A DNA stretch of 64,000 nucleotides from Variovorax ginsengisoli. GTDB taxonomy: Bacteria; Pseudomonadota; Gammaproteobacteria; Burkholderiales; Burkholderiaceae_C. Below the pieces are notes generated by a model. It did not search any database. It was given only the letters and a program-made list of their open reading frames with translations, and was not told the origin of the DNA. A program made the position numbers and the translations under genes. Positions 8,437 to 17,912 of this stretch are shown here, piece after piece. Position 1 is the first letter of the stretch; each line of letters begins with the position of its first letter. The stretch spans positions 248,001 to 312,000 of the forward strand of contig NZ_JAUSRO010000005.1 of NCBI RefSeq assembly GCF_030811835.1, read 5' to 3'.

Positions 8437-9528
8437 ATGTTGCGTCGATCGATTTCTTGCGCCGTGGTGGCATTGGTGGCGGGTGCAGCGTTGACGGGGC
8501 CTGCCATGGCCGCCGACGGCTTCACCCTCAAGGGCGAACCCAAGATCGCCATGCTGTATTTCGGGCCCAAGAACGACGGAGGCTGGACCCAGGCCTTCGA
8601 CGAAGCGCGCGTGAAGGTCGAGGCGGCGCTGGGCACCAAGATCCAGTTCGTCGAGAACGTGCCCGAAGACGCCTCGGCCATCAAGCCGGCGGCCGAGCGC
8701 TTCATCTCGCGCGGCGCCAACATCATCATCGGCACCGCCTTCGGCTACTCCGACAGCTTCAAGGAGCTGGCTGCCAAATACCCCAACGTCGCCTTCCTCA
8801 ACGGCTCGGGCACCACCAACGCCAGCAACCTCGAAGCCTTCTATGGCCGTACCTACGAGAGCCAGTACCTGTGCGGCATGGCCGCCGGCGCGGCATCGAA
8901 GACCGGCAAGCTCGGCTTCGTCGCGGCCAACCCCTTCGGCGTGGTGAATTGGACGGTCAATGCCTTCGCGCTCGGTGCGCAGAAGATGAACCCCAACGCC
9001 ACCGTCAACGTGATCTACACCGGTGCCTGGAACGACCCGGTGAAGGAACGCGCGGCGGCCATGGCCTTGATCGACCAGGGCGCCGACGTGATCGGCCAGC
9101 ACGTCGACTCGCCCACCCCGCAGATCGTCGCGCAGGAGCGCGGCGTGTACGGCACCGGCCACCACCGCGACCTGCGCCAGTTCGCGCCCAAGGCCACGCT
9201 GTGCTCGTCGGTGTGGGTCTGGGACAAGTTCCTCACGCCCGAACTCAAGAAGATCATGGCCGGCAACTGGAAGCCGTCGCCCTACGGCGCCTTCATCGAA
9301 ATGAAGGACGGCGGCACTGACATTGCCGGCTTCGGCGCGGGCGTTCCCAAGGACAAGGCAGCACTCATCACGGCGGAGCGCGATGCGATCATGAAGGGCA
9401 AGCAGATCTACGCCGGCCCGCTCAAGGACCGCGAAGGCAAGGAGCGCGTGGCTGCCGGCGCGGTGCTCTCGGACGCCGACCTCTGGAAGATGGACTGGTA
9501 CGTCAAGGGCGTGGTCACACAGAAATGA
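8437..9528 (+). CDS. BMP-family ABC transporter substrate-binding protein
   Basis: The 363-residue protein has a Sec signal peptide (RRSISCAVVALVAGAALTG, cleavage likely after AMA) followed by a BmpA/PnrA-type periplasmic domain: KIAMLYFGPKNDGGWTQAF, GANIIIGTAFGYSDSF and FYGRTYESQYLCGMAAG. Characterised members bind purine or pyrimidine nucleosides. A GTG one codon upstream (8434) is possible, but ATG 8437 is preferred. It is followed by an ATPase and two permeases, giving a complete importer. Confidence 0.88.
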   Translation: MLRRSISCAVVALVAGAALTGPAMAADGFTLKGEPKIAMLYFGPKNDGGWTQAFDEARVKVEAALGTKIQFVENVPEDASAIKPAAERFISRGANIIIGTAFGYSDSFKELAAKYPNVAFLNGSGTTNASNLEAFYGRTYESQYLCGMAAGAASKTGKLGFVAANPFGVVNWTVNAFALGAQKMNPNATVNVIYTGAWNDPVKERAAAMALIDQGADVIGQHVDSPTPQIVAQERGVYGTGHHRDLRQFAPKATLCSSVWVWDKFLTPELKKIMAGNWKPSPYGAFIEMKDGGTDIAGFGAGVPKDKAALITAERDAIMKGKQIYAGPLKDREGKERVAAGAVLSDADLWKMDWYVKGVVTQK

Positions 9529-9568
9529 TCCGGCACCCGTTGGCGCGCTTCCTCGCTGGAGCCTTATC

Positions 9569-11089
9569 TTGACGTCGACCGCGCTCGAGCTTCAGGGCAT
9601 CAGCAAGTCTTTCGATGGCTTCCAGGCCCTGACGGAGGCGGACTTCAGCGCGCGCTGGGGCGAAGTGCATGCGCTGCTCGGCGAGAACGGCGCAGGCAAA
9701 TCGTCGCTCATGAACATCGCCGCGGGCCTGTATGCGCCAGAGGCCGGCCGGATGCTGGTGGACGACAACCTCGTGCAGCTCGGCGGTCCGCGCGATGCCG
9801 CGCGCCACCACATCGGCATGGTGCATCAGCACTTCAAGCTGGTGAAGCCTTTCACGGTGGCCGAGAACATCATGCTCGGCCATCCGCTGGCTTCCGGCGA
9901 AGGCAGCCACCGCAAGCGCCTTGCCCAGCTGGAGGCGCAGATCCAAGCCAAGGCGCAGGCGCTGGGCTTCGACATCGACCCGCGCCAGCGCACGGAGCGG
10001 CTGTCGATCGCCGAGCAGCAGCGCGTGGAGATCCTCAAGGTGCTGCTGGCTGGCGCGCGCATCCTGATCCTCGACGAGCCCACGGCCGTGCTGACCGACC
10101 AGGAAGCCGAGCGCCTGCTGTCGACCGTGCATGCGCTGGCACGCAGCGGCGCAGCGGTGATCCTGGTCACCCACAAGATGGCCGACGTGAAGACCTACGC
10201 AGACCGCGTGACGGTCATGCGCGGCGGCCGCACGGTCAAGACCGTCGACCCTCGGCAGGTGGCGGTCGCGGAACTGGTCCAGCTCACCGTGGGCGATTCG
10301 GTGGCAGCGGCCGTGCGCGACGAGCGCAGCCCGGTCGGCGAGGCGCGCCTGCGGGTGCGGGGACTGCGCACGCCGCAGGCCGGTGGCCGCCGCGCGCTCG
10401 ATGGCGTCGACCTCACGCTGCATGCGGGCCAGATCTATGGACTGGCCGGCGTCGGCGGCAACGGGCAGAGCGAACTGGCGGCGGCACTGCTGGGGCTGGA
10501 CGATCGCATCGAGGGCGACATCCAGCTCGAAGGCTTCGGGGACCTCAAGGCCGCATCGACCTCCGAGCGCCGCGTGCTGCAGGTGGCGGCCATCCCGGCC
10601 GACCGCTACGGCATCGCGCTCGCGGGCGCACTGTCGGTGGCGGAGAACTTCGGCATCGGCCAGGTGCACGAGGGCCGCTACGGGCCCGTCTGGCGGCTCG
10701 ACCGGGCGCGCATGCAGGCCGACGCGCGAGACGCGGTCGCAGCGTTCGACGTGCAGGGTGTGCGCAACCTGGACCAGAAGGCGGCCCTGCTTTCGGGCGG
10801 CAATGCGCAGAAGCTGGTGCTGGCGCGCGAGTTCGGCCGCATGCCGCGCATCGTGCTGGCGCACAGCCCCAGCCGCGGGCTGGACGTGCGCGCGGGCGCC
10901 GAGGTGCATGCGCGTCTGCTGGCCGCGCGCGACGCGGGCGCGGCCGTGCTGCTGATCAGCGAGGATCTCGACGAGGTGCTCGCGCTGGCCGACCGCGTGG
11001 GCGTGATGACGCGCGGGCGCATCGTCGCCGAATTCGATCAGCCGGCCGATCGCCAGTCGATCGGGCAGGCCATGGTTCATCATTCCTGA
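9569..11089 (+). CDS. Nucleoside-type ABC transporter ATP-binding protein (two ATPase modules)
   Basis: The 506-residue protein carries two ATPase domains, as in the carbohydrate/nucleoside uptake class. Module 1 has Walker A GENGAGKSS, signature LSIAEQQRVEI and Walker B ILILDEPTAVLT. Module 2 is degenerate: its P-loop reads GVGGNGQSEL, without the Lys-Thr/Ser pair, and its Walker B region reads IVLAHSPSRGLDV, without the catalytic Asp-Glu. This asymmetry is normal for the second half of this class. The start is the TTG at 9569 with GGAG upstream; there is no good ATG near it. Confidence 0.88.
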   Translation: MTSTALELQGISKSFDGFQALTEADFSARWGEVHALLGENGAGKSSLMNIAAGLYAPEAGRMLVDDNLVQLGGPRDAARHHIGMVHQHFKLVKPFTVAENIMLGHPLASGEGSHRKRLAQLEAQIQAKAQALGFDIDPRQRTERLSIAEQQRVEILKVLLAGARILILDEPTAVLTDQEAERLLSTVHALARSGAAVILVTHKMADVKTYADRVTVMRGGRTVKTVDPRQVAVAELVQLTVGDSVAAAVRDERSPVGEARLRVRGLRTPQAGGRRALDGVDLTLHAGQIYGLAGVGGNGQSELAAALLGLDDRIEGDIQLEGFGDLKAASTSERRVLQVAAIPADRYGIALAGALSVAENFGIGQVHEGRYGPVWRLDRARMQADARDAVAAFDVQGVRNLDQKAALLSGGNAQKLVLAREFGRMPRIVLAHSPSRGLDVRAGAEVHARLLAARDAGAAVLLISEDLDEVLALADRVGVMTRGRIVAEFDQPADRQSIGQAMVHHS

Positions 11090-11090
11090 C

Positions 11091-12200
11091 ATGGAGCGCT
11101 CCTTGCCCTCTTCTTCCGCCGCCACGGCGCGACGTCAACCGCTGGCAGGCCGCCGCTTCGCCCTCGAGGTGCGCCAGCAGATGGCCTGGTCCCGGCAGGC
11201 ACTCATCCTGGCCATGTCGCTGGCCATCGGCATGGGCATCTCGGCAGCGATCCTGGTGGCCGCCGGCGTTCCGGCCAACGAGCTGCTCAACGAGTTCGTG
11301 CTGCAAACGCTGTTCGACCTGCAGAGCCTGCAGGCCGTGCTGTTCCAGGCCGCGCCGATGATCCTGGTCGGCCTGGGCGCAGCCATGGCCTTTCGCGCGC
11401 GCTTCTGGAACCTCGGACTCGAAGGCCAGATGATCTGGGGCGCGATCGGCGCCACCGCCATCTCCTTGTTCGACATCGGCCCGCCCGCACTGCGGCTGCC
11501 GCTGATGCTGGCCACGGCCATGGCGCTCGGCCTGCTGTGGGCGCTGGCGCCGGCGCTGCTCAAGCTCAGGCTCGGCGTCAACGAGATCATCTCCTCGCTG
11601 ATGCTCAACTACATCGCGGGCAACTTCCTGCTGCACCTGGTCTACGGGGGGTGGAAGGACCCGAAGGATTCGTTTCCCTACTCGCCCCAGTTCCGCGCTT
11701 TCGAGCGCCTGCCCGAATGGTTCGGCAGCACCGGGCCGACGGCCATCGCGCTGGCGCTCGTGGTGGCGCTGCTGGCCTGGTGGTTCGTCGGTGTGAGCCG
11801 TGCCGGACTCTACCTGCGCTTCGTGAACGCGAACCCCCGCATGGCGCATGCCGTTGGCGTGCCGGTGCACCGCATGATCCTGTCGGCCGTGCTGCTGTCG
11901 GGTGCGCTGTCGGGCCTCGCCGGTTTCGTGGTGGTGGCGGGGCAGGAAGGCCGGCTCACACAGGGCTTCTACGCTGGCTACGGCTTCTCCGGCATCCTGA
12001 TCGCCTTCCTCGCGCGCAACAACCCGCTGGCCGCGACCGTGGTTGCACTGCTGGTGGCCGCACTCTTCGTCGCCGGCCGCAATCTGCAGGTGTTCTATCA
12101 AATCCCCTTCTCGATGGTGCAGCTGATCCAGGCCATCGTGGTGATCTGCGTGGCGTGCTCCGACTTCTTCATCCGCCACCGGATTCGCAGCCTCCAATGA
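11091..12200 (+). CDS. ABC transporter permease, nucleoside/BMP type, subunit 1
   Basis: The 369-residue polytopic membrane protein belongs to the branched-chain/ribose-type permease fold used by BMP importers. Motifs include AMAFRARFWNLGLEGQM and LGVNEIISSLMLNYIAGNF. It begins one base after the ATPase gene stop and overlaps the next permease by ATGA. It forms the membrane channel with the second permease. Confidence 0.88.
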   Translation: MERSLPSSSAATARRQPLAGRRFALEVRQQMAWSRQALILAMSLAIGMGISAAILVAAGVPANELLNEFVLQTLFDLQSLQAVLFQAAPMILVGLGAAMAFRARFWNLGLEGQMIWGAIGATAISLFDIGPPALRLPLMLATAMALGLLWALAPALLKLRLGVNEIISSLMLNYIAGNFLLHLVYGGWKDPKDSFPYSPQFRAFERLPEWFGSTGPTAIALALVVALLAWWFVGVSRAGLYLRFVNANPRMAHAVGVPVHRMILSAVLLSGALSGLAGFVVVAGQEGRLTQGFYAGYGFSGILIAFLARNNPLAATVVALLVAALFVAGRNLQVFYQIPFSMVQLIQAIVVICVACSDFFIRHRIRSLQ

Positions 12201-13132
12201 ACGTCTTCGCCATCGCCACCAACTGGCTGGGCAATGCGCCCGACTTTGCCGTGCCCTACGCGCTGGCTGCGCTGGGCCTGATCCTCACCGAGCGCGCGGG
12301 CGTGCTGTCGCTGGGCGCCGAAGGGCTGATGCTGGTGGGTGCGCTCGTGGGCATCGGCGCGCAGCTGGCGTTCGGCGAACCTGCCATCGCGCTGGTGCTG
12401 GCCATGGGGGCCGCCAGCCTGGTGTCGGTGCTGTTTGCGGTGATGACCATCCTGCTGCGGGTCAATCAGGTGATCGCCGGCCTGGCACTGGTGTTCTTCT
12501 GCCAGGGCCTGACCAGTCTCATGGGCACGCTGTTCGGCTGGACCAATCGCGCGGTGGAAAGCTTCGCAGCCGTGCCGCTCGGCCCGCTCGCCACCCTGCC
12601 CCTGGTGGGCCGCCTGTTCGAGCAGAACATCGTCGTGTACCTGACGCTGCCGATCTTCCTGGCCGTGGTCTGGTATCTCACACGCACCAGCGCAGGCCTG
12701 CGCATGCGCGCGGTGGGCGAGAACCCGCAGGCGGCCGACGCGGCCGGCATCAACGTCACGGCCTGGCGCTTCGCCGCCGTGCTCGCCGGCGCGGCGCTGG
12801 TGGGCCTGGCGGGTGCCTACATCTCGGTGGTCAGCACCAAGCTGTGGATCGCCGGCATGACCGGCGGACGCGGCTGGATCGCGGTGGGGCTGGTGATCTT
12901 TGCGCGCTGGTCGCCCTGGAAGGCGCTGGCTGGCGCGGTGCTCTTCGGCTGCATCGAGGCGCTGATCCCGCAACTCGCCGCAGCCGGTGTCCAGTTGCCC
13001 CAGTATTTCGTGCTGATGACGCCCTATGTCGTGACGCTGGCCGTGATGGTCTGGGTCGCGGTCGGCGGGCGCGGCAGCGACGGCGAACCCGCAGCCCTGG
13101 GGGAGCCTTACCTTCGTGAAGAAAGAAGATAG
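12197..13132 (+). CDS. ABC transporter permease, nucleoside/BMP type, subunit 2
   Basis: The 311-residue membrane protein starts within the stop codon of subunit 1 (ATGA). It shows the typical LILTERAGVLSLGAEGLMLVGA entrance, RVNQVIAGLALVFFCQGL, and GAYISVVSTKLWIAGMTGGRGWIAVGLV near the C terminus. Its TAG shares one base with the GTG start of the following cysteine hydrolase, so at least five genes from the binding protein on are tightly coupled. Confidence 0.88.
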   Translation: MNVFAIATNWLGNAPDFAVPYALAALGLILTERAGVLSLGAEGLMLVGALVGIGAQLAFGEPAIALVLAMGAASLVSVLFAVMTILLRVNQVIAGLALVFFCQGLTSLMGTLFGWTNRAVESFAAVPLGPLATLPLVGRLFEQNIVVYLTLPIFLAVVWYLTRTSAGLRMRAVGENPQAADAAGINVTAWRFAAVLAGAALVGLAGAYISVVSTKLWIAGMTGGRGWIAVGLVIFARWSPWKALAGAVLFGCIEALIPQLAAAGVQLPQYFVLMTPYVVTLAVMVWVAVGGRGSDGEPAALGEPYLREERR

Positions 13133-13815
13133 TGCGCGCATTCGTCTACGACCAGGCCCGCGAACTCGACGCCAGCGCGTTCGCCGACTACCTCGACCCG
13201 CGGACCACGGCGGTGATTTCGATCGACATGCACCGAGGCCACCTCGACGACTCGCCGGACTGCCCCTGCCCCGCGCCCCGCGCACGCGAACTGGTCGCGC
13301 CGATCGATGCGTTCCATGACCAAGTGCGTGCGCTGGGCGGACGTATCGTGCACGTGAAGTCGGTGCTTCGGCCCGGCGGCGCCGACGACGTCGGTGGCAT
13401 CCCCTCTGCGTGGCGGCGCACCTTTCCACTGCACATCGGGCCCATCCCCAATGCCGATGCGCACGCGATCGAAGGTTCTCCCTGGACCGAATGGGTCACG
13501 CGCGTGGAGCCCGGTGACCTGCGGGTGGAAAACAAGCGGCGACTGTCGGCCTTCTACCCCACGGACCTCGACTTCCTGTTGCGCAACCAGCGCATCACGA
13601 CCGTGGTCCTCGATGGCGGCTTCACCGACTGCTGCGTGCTCAACACGGCCTTCGATGCCAACAACCACAACTACCGCGTGATTGTCCTGCGCGACCTGGT
13701 GCGCGGCACCGACGCCCATCTGGAGGCGGCAGCGCTGTCAATGGTGTCGCTGCACCTGGGGCTGGTGATGGAGTCAGCGGACCTGCTCGACCAGTGGCGC
13801 GCAAACCGCGCCTGA
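13132..13815 (+). CDS. Isochorismatase-family cysteine hydrolase
   Basis: The 227-residue hydrolase has a full putative triad: Asp in VISIDMHRGH near residue 30, Lys in VENKRRLSAFYPTDL near residue 128, and Cys in GGFTDCCVLNTAFDA near residue 162. The start is GTG 13132, preceded by a GAAAGAAG ribosome-binding site and overlapping the permease stop by one base. Its place in a nucleoside-import operon suggests amide or ureido hydrolysis of a purine or pyrimidine breakdown product; that is inference. Confidence 0.84.
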   Translation: MRAFVYDQARELDASAFADYLDPRTTAVISIDMHRGHLDDSPDCPCPAPRARELVAPIDAFHDQVRALGGRIVHVKSVLRPGGADDVGGIPSAWRRTFPLHIGPIPNADAHAIEGSPWTEWVTRVEPGDLRVENKRRLSAFYPTDLDFLLRNQRITTVVLDGGFTDCCVLNTAFDANNHNYRVIVLRDLVRGTDAHLEAAALSMVSLHLGLVMESADLLDQWRANRA

Positions 13816-13931
13816 TGAAGCTTCTGCATGACCTTGTGACATCGTTGTGCCGAAGCGTCAAAAAAGTAAGGCAAAGGTGCTGCAGCCGGGTACATTGGGA
13901 TGAGTCCCTCAGTCATTGAAACGGATTCGCC

Positions 13932-14183
13932 ATGGCATCGACCCAGCAAAAGCTCGCTTCAGCGAAGGCAACGGCCGCCGCCGCATCGCGCGAGAGATTG
14001 CGCCAGACCCTGCCCGCCACCGTCGATCTCCTGCAACACCGGCAGGCCGACCGCATCGACGACCGCGACATCGACGCCTATGTGGGCCTCAATTGGTTGG
14101 AGTGGCATGGCGGCGGGCTGCGCCTGACCATCACCGGGCGCAACGTCTGCGCACAGATGGCGGCGCCCGCGTCGACGGTGTAG
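13932..14183 (+). CDS. Small hypothetical protein
   Basis: This is an 83-residue protein that I do not recognise. The first third is Ala/Lys/Gln-rich and probably helical (QQKLASAKATAAAASRERL). The rest holds a short acidic stretch (RIDDRDIDAYVGLNWLEWHGG) and a likely beta hairpin. It has no signal peptide or membrane segment. It stands alone, 116 bases after the hydrolase gene and convergent with the RcnB-like gene. GC-rich third positions support it being coding. Confidence 0.5.
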   Translation: MASTQQKLASAKATAAAASRERLRQTLPATVDLLQHRQADRIDDRDIDAYVGLNWLEWHGGGLRLTITGRNVCAQMAAPASTV

Positions 14184-14234
14184 GCCGTCACGGCTCTCCC
14201 CCCCTCATGCGGGGTGCCGAGCCGGGATGGCGGT

Positions 14235-14663
14235 TCAGTGTCCGGTCACGATCTGGGCGATCAGGCCGGTCGCGACTGCGGCGAGCACGAAATCGCTGCC
14301 GACGCCGATCCATTGGTAGCCGCGCGGCGGCGCTTGCAGTTGGTAACCGCGCCAGTCGTTCACGACATAGTTGCCGCCGCGGTATTCGGTGGGCACCCGA
14401 CCGCCTCTGCGCCATTCGGCGTGCGGCTGCGGATAGCCTGCGCGATCGGCAAAGCGACCGTTATCGTCACGGCGACCGCGATCGTCGTTGCGGCCATTCG
14501 GGCCGTGACCGTTGTTGCCGCGATCGTTCTGCTCGTAACGCCCATTGCGGTCGTTGCCGCGGTCCGGGCCGCGGTCGTCGCGGCGGTCCTGGGCAAATGC
14601 CCCGCCCGCCATGGACACTGCAAGGGCCGCGACCACGAGGGTCATGCGTTTGGATGATGTCAT
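14235..14663 (-). CDS. RcnB-like periplasmic protein
   Basis: The 142-residue protein has a clean signal peptide (RMTLVVAALAVSMAGGAFA), then a low-complexity Asp/Arg/Gly/Asn linker, then the conserved RcnB-type end with NYVVNDWRGYQLQAPPRGYQW and GSDFVLAAVATGLI. RcnB of E. coli is a periplasmic protein linked to nickel/cobalt homeostasis, but most family members are uncharacterised. Start ATG 14663 has a strong AGGAG site. The Arg/Asp-rich repeat makes sequence matches unreliable outside the last 60 residues. Confidence 0.78.
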   Translation of the reverse strand: MTSSKRMTLVVAALAVSMAGGAFAQDRRDDRGPDRGNDRNGRYEQNDRGNNGHGPNGRNDDRGRRDDNGRFADRAGYPQPHAEWRRGGRVPTEYRGGNYVVNDWRGYQLQAPPRGYQWIGVGSDFVLAAVATGLIAQIVTGH

Positions 14664-14824
14664 TCTGGATCTCCTTCTGCGTTGATGAGCTTCCAGTGTG
14701 CGCGTTCCCTGTGTCGCCACCGCCCACGCCATGTACGCAGCAGGTGAAGCAGGTAAGCCGACGTATCGGTTCCAATAACCGGCACTTTTGGGCAGTTTCC
14801 GTTGCTGCTTGGTGTGCGTGTTGC

Positions 14825-15391
14825 TCAGGACGCGCCCTGGCGTGCTAGACGTTCGCTCTTCCAATACACATCGTCACCACCGTCCACCCGGTTGAGCACA
14901 CGCGCGAGCACGAACAGCAGATCGCTCAGGCGATTGAGGTACTGCCGCAGCGCCTCGTTGAGCGCGGCCTGCGCTCCCAGCGCCACCACGGCACGTTCCG
15001 CACGCCGCGCCACGGTGCGGCACACATGGGCCAGCGACGCGGCACGGGTGCCCGCCGGCAGAATGAATTCGGCCAGCCGCGGCAGCGCGGCATTGTGCTC
15101 TGCCAGCGCTTCGTCGAGCTGCAGCAGCGCCTCGGGCTTGAGCAGCGTGTAACCGGGCATCGACAGCTCGCCGCCGAGATTGAAGAGCTGATGCTGAACC
15201 TCGACCAGCAGCGCGCGCACGGGAACGGGCATCGGCTCGCACAGCAGCACGCCGATGTGCGAGTTGAGCTCGTCGACGTCGCCCATGGCATGCACGCGCA
15301 GATGATCCTTGGGCACCCGCGTGTTGTCGCCCAATCCGGTGGTGCCATCGTCGCCGGTGCGGGTGGCGATCTGAGTGAGGCGATTGCCCAT
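14825..15391 (-). CDS. Cob(I)yrinic acid a,c-diamide adenosyltransferase, PduO type
   Basis: The 188-residue protein starts with the ATP-binding signature TRTGDDGTTGLGDNTRVPKD. It continues with the family helices AMGDVDELNSHIGVLL, AHVCRTVARRAERAVV and YLNRLSDLLFVLAR, the usual length of single-domain PduO/MMAB. It transfers the adenosyl group of ATP to cobalamin, giving coenzyme B12. It is divergent from the flavoprotein gene at 15478, with 86 bases between. Confidence 0.93.
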   Translation of the reverse strand: MGNRLTQIATRTGDDGTTGLGDNTRVPKDHLRVHAMGDVDELNSHIGVLLCEPMPVPVRALLVEVQHQLFNLGGELSMPGYTLLKPEALLQLDEALAEHNAALPRLAEFILPAGTRAASLAHVCRTVARRAERAVVALGAQAALNEALRQYLNRLSDLLFVLARVLNRVDGGDDVYWKSERLARQGAS

Positions 15392-15477
15392 GCGTTTTCC
15401 TTTGTTGACTGCGGTTCATAGAATGGTAGACCCCTGGCCGCTGCCTGCGACCCGCGGGCTCTTTCCGGAGACACACC

Positions 15478-16902
15478 ATGAACGCACCCGCCGCCCTCGC
15501 CCATCTCACGCCCGAGCTCGCGTTGCGCGCCGTGCCCGACGCGCTGATCGACGCCCTCAAGACCCGGTTCGGTGACCGCTGTTCCACCGCGTTGGCGGTG
15601 CGCACGCAACACGGCCGCGACGAGTCGTCCTTCGAGGCACCGCCGCCCGCCGCCGTGGTGTTCGCCGAGAGCACACAGGACGTGGCCGACGCGGTGAAGC
15701 TGGCCGGCGACCATGACGTGCCGGTGATTCCCTTTGGCGTCGGCTCTTCGCTCGAAGGCCATCTGCTGGCGGTTCAGGGCGGCATCAGCGTCGACGTGTC
15801 GCGCATGAACCGGGTGTTGTCGATCAATGCCGACGACCTCACGGTCACGGTGCAGCCAGGCGTCACGCGCAAACAGCTCAATGAAGAGATCAAGAGCACC
15901 GGCCTGTTCTTTCCGATCGATCCGGGTGCAGATGCATCCCTCGGTGGCATGACGGCCACGCGCGCGAGCGGCACCAACGCCGTGCGCTACGGCACCATGC
16001 GCGAGAACGTGCTGGCGCTGGAGGTGGTCACGGCCAGCGGCGAGGCGATCCGTACCGGCACGCGCGCGCGCAAGTCCTCCGCCGGCTACGACCTCACGCG
16101 GCTGATGATCGGCAGCGAGGGCACGCTGGGTGTGATCACCGAGATCACGCTGCGCATCTACCCGCTGCCGGAGGCAGTGTCGGCCGCGATCTGCTCCTTC
16201 CCGAGCATCGAGGCCGCCGTGCGCACCACCATCGAGATGATCCAGCTGGGCGTGCCGATCGCGCGCGTGGAGCTGATCGACCGTCACACCGTGCGCATGG
16301 TCAACGCGTACGCCAAGCTGGGCCTGCGCGAGGAACCGATGCTGCTGATGGAGTTTCACGGCTCGCCTGCCGGCGTCAAGGAACAGGCGGAAACCGTGCA
16401 GGAACTCGCCAGCGGCCACGGTGGCAACGCCTTCGAGTGGGCCACCACCCCGGAAGAACGCACGCGCCTTTGGACCGCGCGGCACAACGCCTACTTCGCG
16501 GCCATCCAGTCGCGCCCGGGCTGCCGCGCCATCTCGACGGACACCTGCGTGCCGATCTCACGTCTGGCCGATTGCCTGCTCGCGTCGGTAGACGAGGTCG
16601 AGGCCAGCGGTATCCCCTATTTCCTGGTCGGCCACGTGGGCGACGGCAACTTCCACTTCGGCTACCTGATCGACCCTGCCGATGCCAGCGAGCGCGCCCG
16701 TGCGGAGGCGCTCAATCACGCGCTGGTGTCACGCGCCATCGCGCTCGAAGGCACCTGCAGCGGCGAGCACGGCATCGGCCTGCACAAGATGGATTTCCTG
16801 GTGACCGAGGCCGGCGCCGGGGCGATCGACGTGATGCGCACGATCAAGCGCGCGCTCGATCCGAAAAACATCATGAATCCGGGCAAGATCTTCAACCTCT
16901 GA
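15478..16902 (+). CDS. FAD-binding oxidoreductase, GlcD / D-lactate dehydrogenase type
   Basis: The 474-residue protein has an FAD_binding_4 domain (PFGVGSSLEGHLLAVQGG, LMIGSEGTLGVITEITLR) and the C-terminal FAD-oxidase domain ending with GEHGIGLHKMDFL and DPKNIMNPGKIF. This combination marks D-2-hydroxyacid dehydrogenases such as D-lactate dehydrogenase (cytochrome) and glycolate oxidase GlcD. No glcE or glcF is adjacent, which favours a stand-alone D-lactate or 2-hydroxyacid dehydrogenase. It ends convergently with parB. Confidence 0.88.
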   Translation: MNAPAALAHLTPELALRAVPDALIDALKTRFGDRCSTALAVRTQHGRDESSFEAPPPAAVVFAESTQDVADAVKLAGDHDVPVIPFGVGSSLEGHLLAVQGGISVDVSRMNRVLSINADDLTVTVQPGVTRKQLNEEIKSTGLFFPIDPGADASLGGMTATRASGTNAVRYGTMRENVLALEVVTASGEAIRTGTRARKSSAGYDLTRLMIGSEGTLGVITEITLRIYPLPEAVSAAICSFPSIEAAVRTTIEMIQLGVPIARVELIDRHTVRMVNAYAKLGLREEPMLLMEFHGSPAGVKEQAETVQELASGHGGNAFEWATTPEERTRLWTARHNAYFAAIQSRPGCRAISTDTCVPISRLADCLLASVDEVEASGIPYFLVGHVGDGNFHFGYLIDPADASERARAEALNHALVSRAIALEGTCSGEHGIGLHKMDFLVTEAGAGAIDVMRTIKRALDPKNIMNPGKIFNL

Positions 16903-16974
16903 GCCCCGGCATCCGCCGGCACAGGCCACCCGGCGCGGACCCGTTCTCGTGCGCGAAACCCGGGGGGATCGAAT

Positions 16975-17907
16975 CTACTTGCGCAGGCGCTCGATGAGGC
17001 CGTTGAGCGCGTCCATGGAGCCGAAGTGGATGGCCAGTTCGCCACTGATGTCCGCCTTGCCCCCGCGCTTGCTGCGCTTCTTGATGCGCACCTCGACCTC
17101 GGCCGTCAACAGGTCGGCCAGCTCCTCTTCGACGCGCTGCAGGTCGCGCGGCTTTTCGGCGGCACGGCGTGGCGAGGGTGCGTGGCTGAATTCCGCAGCC
17201 AGCTTCTTGACCAGCGCTTCGGCCTCCCGCACCGACAGTTTCTTGCCGGCGATCTGGTTGGCCGCCGTGATCTGCGTCCCCTTGTCCAACGACAGCAGCG
17301 CGCGGGCATGGCCCATGTCGATGTCGCCCGCCATGAGCATGGCTTGCGCCGGCTCGGCCAGATTGAGCAAGCGCAACAGGTTGCTGGCGGCACTGCGCGA
17401 GCGACCCACCGCCTGTGCCGCCATTTCGTGAGTGAGTCCAAACTCACTGACCAGGCGTTGCAGGCCTTGCGCTTCTTCCAGCGGGTTGAGGTCTTCGCGC
17501 TGGATATTCTCGATGAGCGACATCGCCGCAGCGGCTTCGTTGGGAACGTCGCGCACCAGCACAGGCACGCTCTCGAGCCCGGCAAGTCGGGCTGCCCGAA
17601 AGCGACGCTCGCCCGCGATGATCTCGAACTCGGCATTCTTGGCCTCGGCCTGCGCCGGGTCCAGGCGGCGCACGAGGATGGGCTGCATGATGCCCTGGGC
17701 CTTGATGCTCTCGGCCAGTTCGTAGAGGGCGCCCTCGTCCATCCGCGTGCGCGGCTGGTACACCCCGGCGACCATCTGGTCGAGCTGCAGGACAGTCGGG
17801 TTCAGGGCAGCTTTGTCGTCTTCGCGTTCAACAGCGTTGCCGTTGAAGGTCGGGCCCAGCAGCGCCTCGAGGCCGCGGCCGAGGCCCTTGGGTTTCTTGG
17901 TGACCAT
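16975..17907 (-). CDS. parB: Chromosome-partitioning protein ParB
   Basis: The 310-residue protein starts KKPKGLGRGLEALLG, the ParA-interacting N terminus of chromosomal ParB. It has the CTP-binding boxes (GVYQPRTRMDEGAL, IIAGERRFRAARLAG, LIENIQREDLNPLEEA) and a central HTH (THEMAAQAVGRSRSAASNLLRLL). ParB loads at parS as a sliding CTP clamp. Two parS sites lie 2.2-3.4 kb upstream. It is the last gene of the leftward operon, 5 bases after the small hydrolase. Confidence 0.96.
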   Translation of the reverse strand: MVTKKPKGLGRGLEALLGPTFNGNAVEREDDKAALNPTVLQLDQMVAGVYQPRTRMDEGALYELAESIKAQGIMQPILVRRLDPAQAEAKNAEFEIIAGERRFRAARLAGLESVPVLVRDVPNEAAAAMSLIENIQREDLNPLEEAQGLQRLVSEFGLTHEMAAQAVGRSRSAASNLLRLLNLAEPAQAMLMAGDIDMGHARALLSLDKGTQITAANQIAGKKLSVREAEALVKKLAAEFSHAPSPRRAAEKPRDLQRVEEELADLLTAEVEVRIKKRSKRGGKADISGELAIHFGSMDALNGLIERLRK

Positions 17908-17912
17908 CGTGT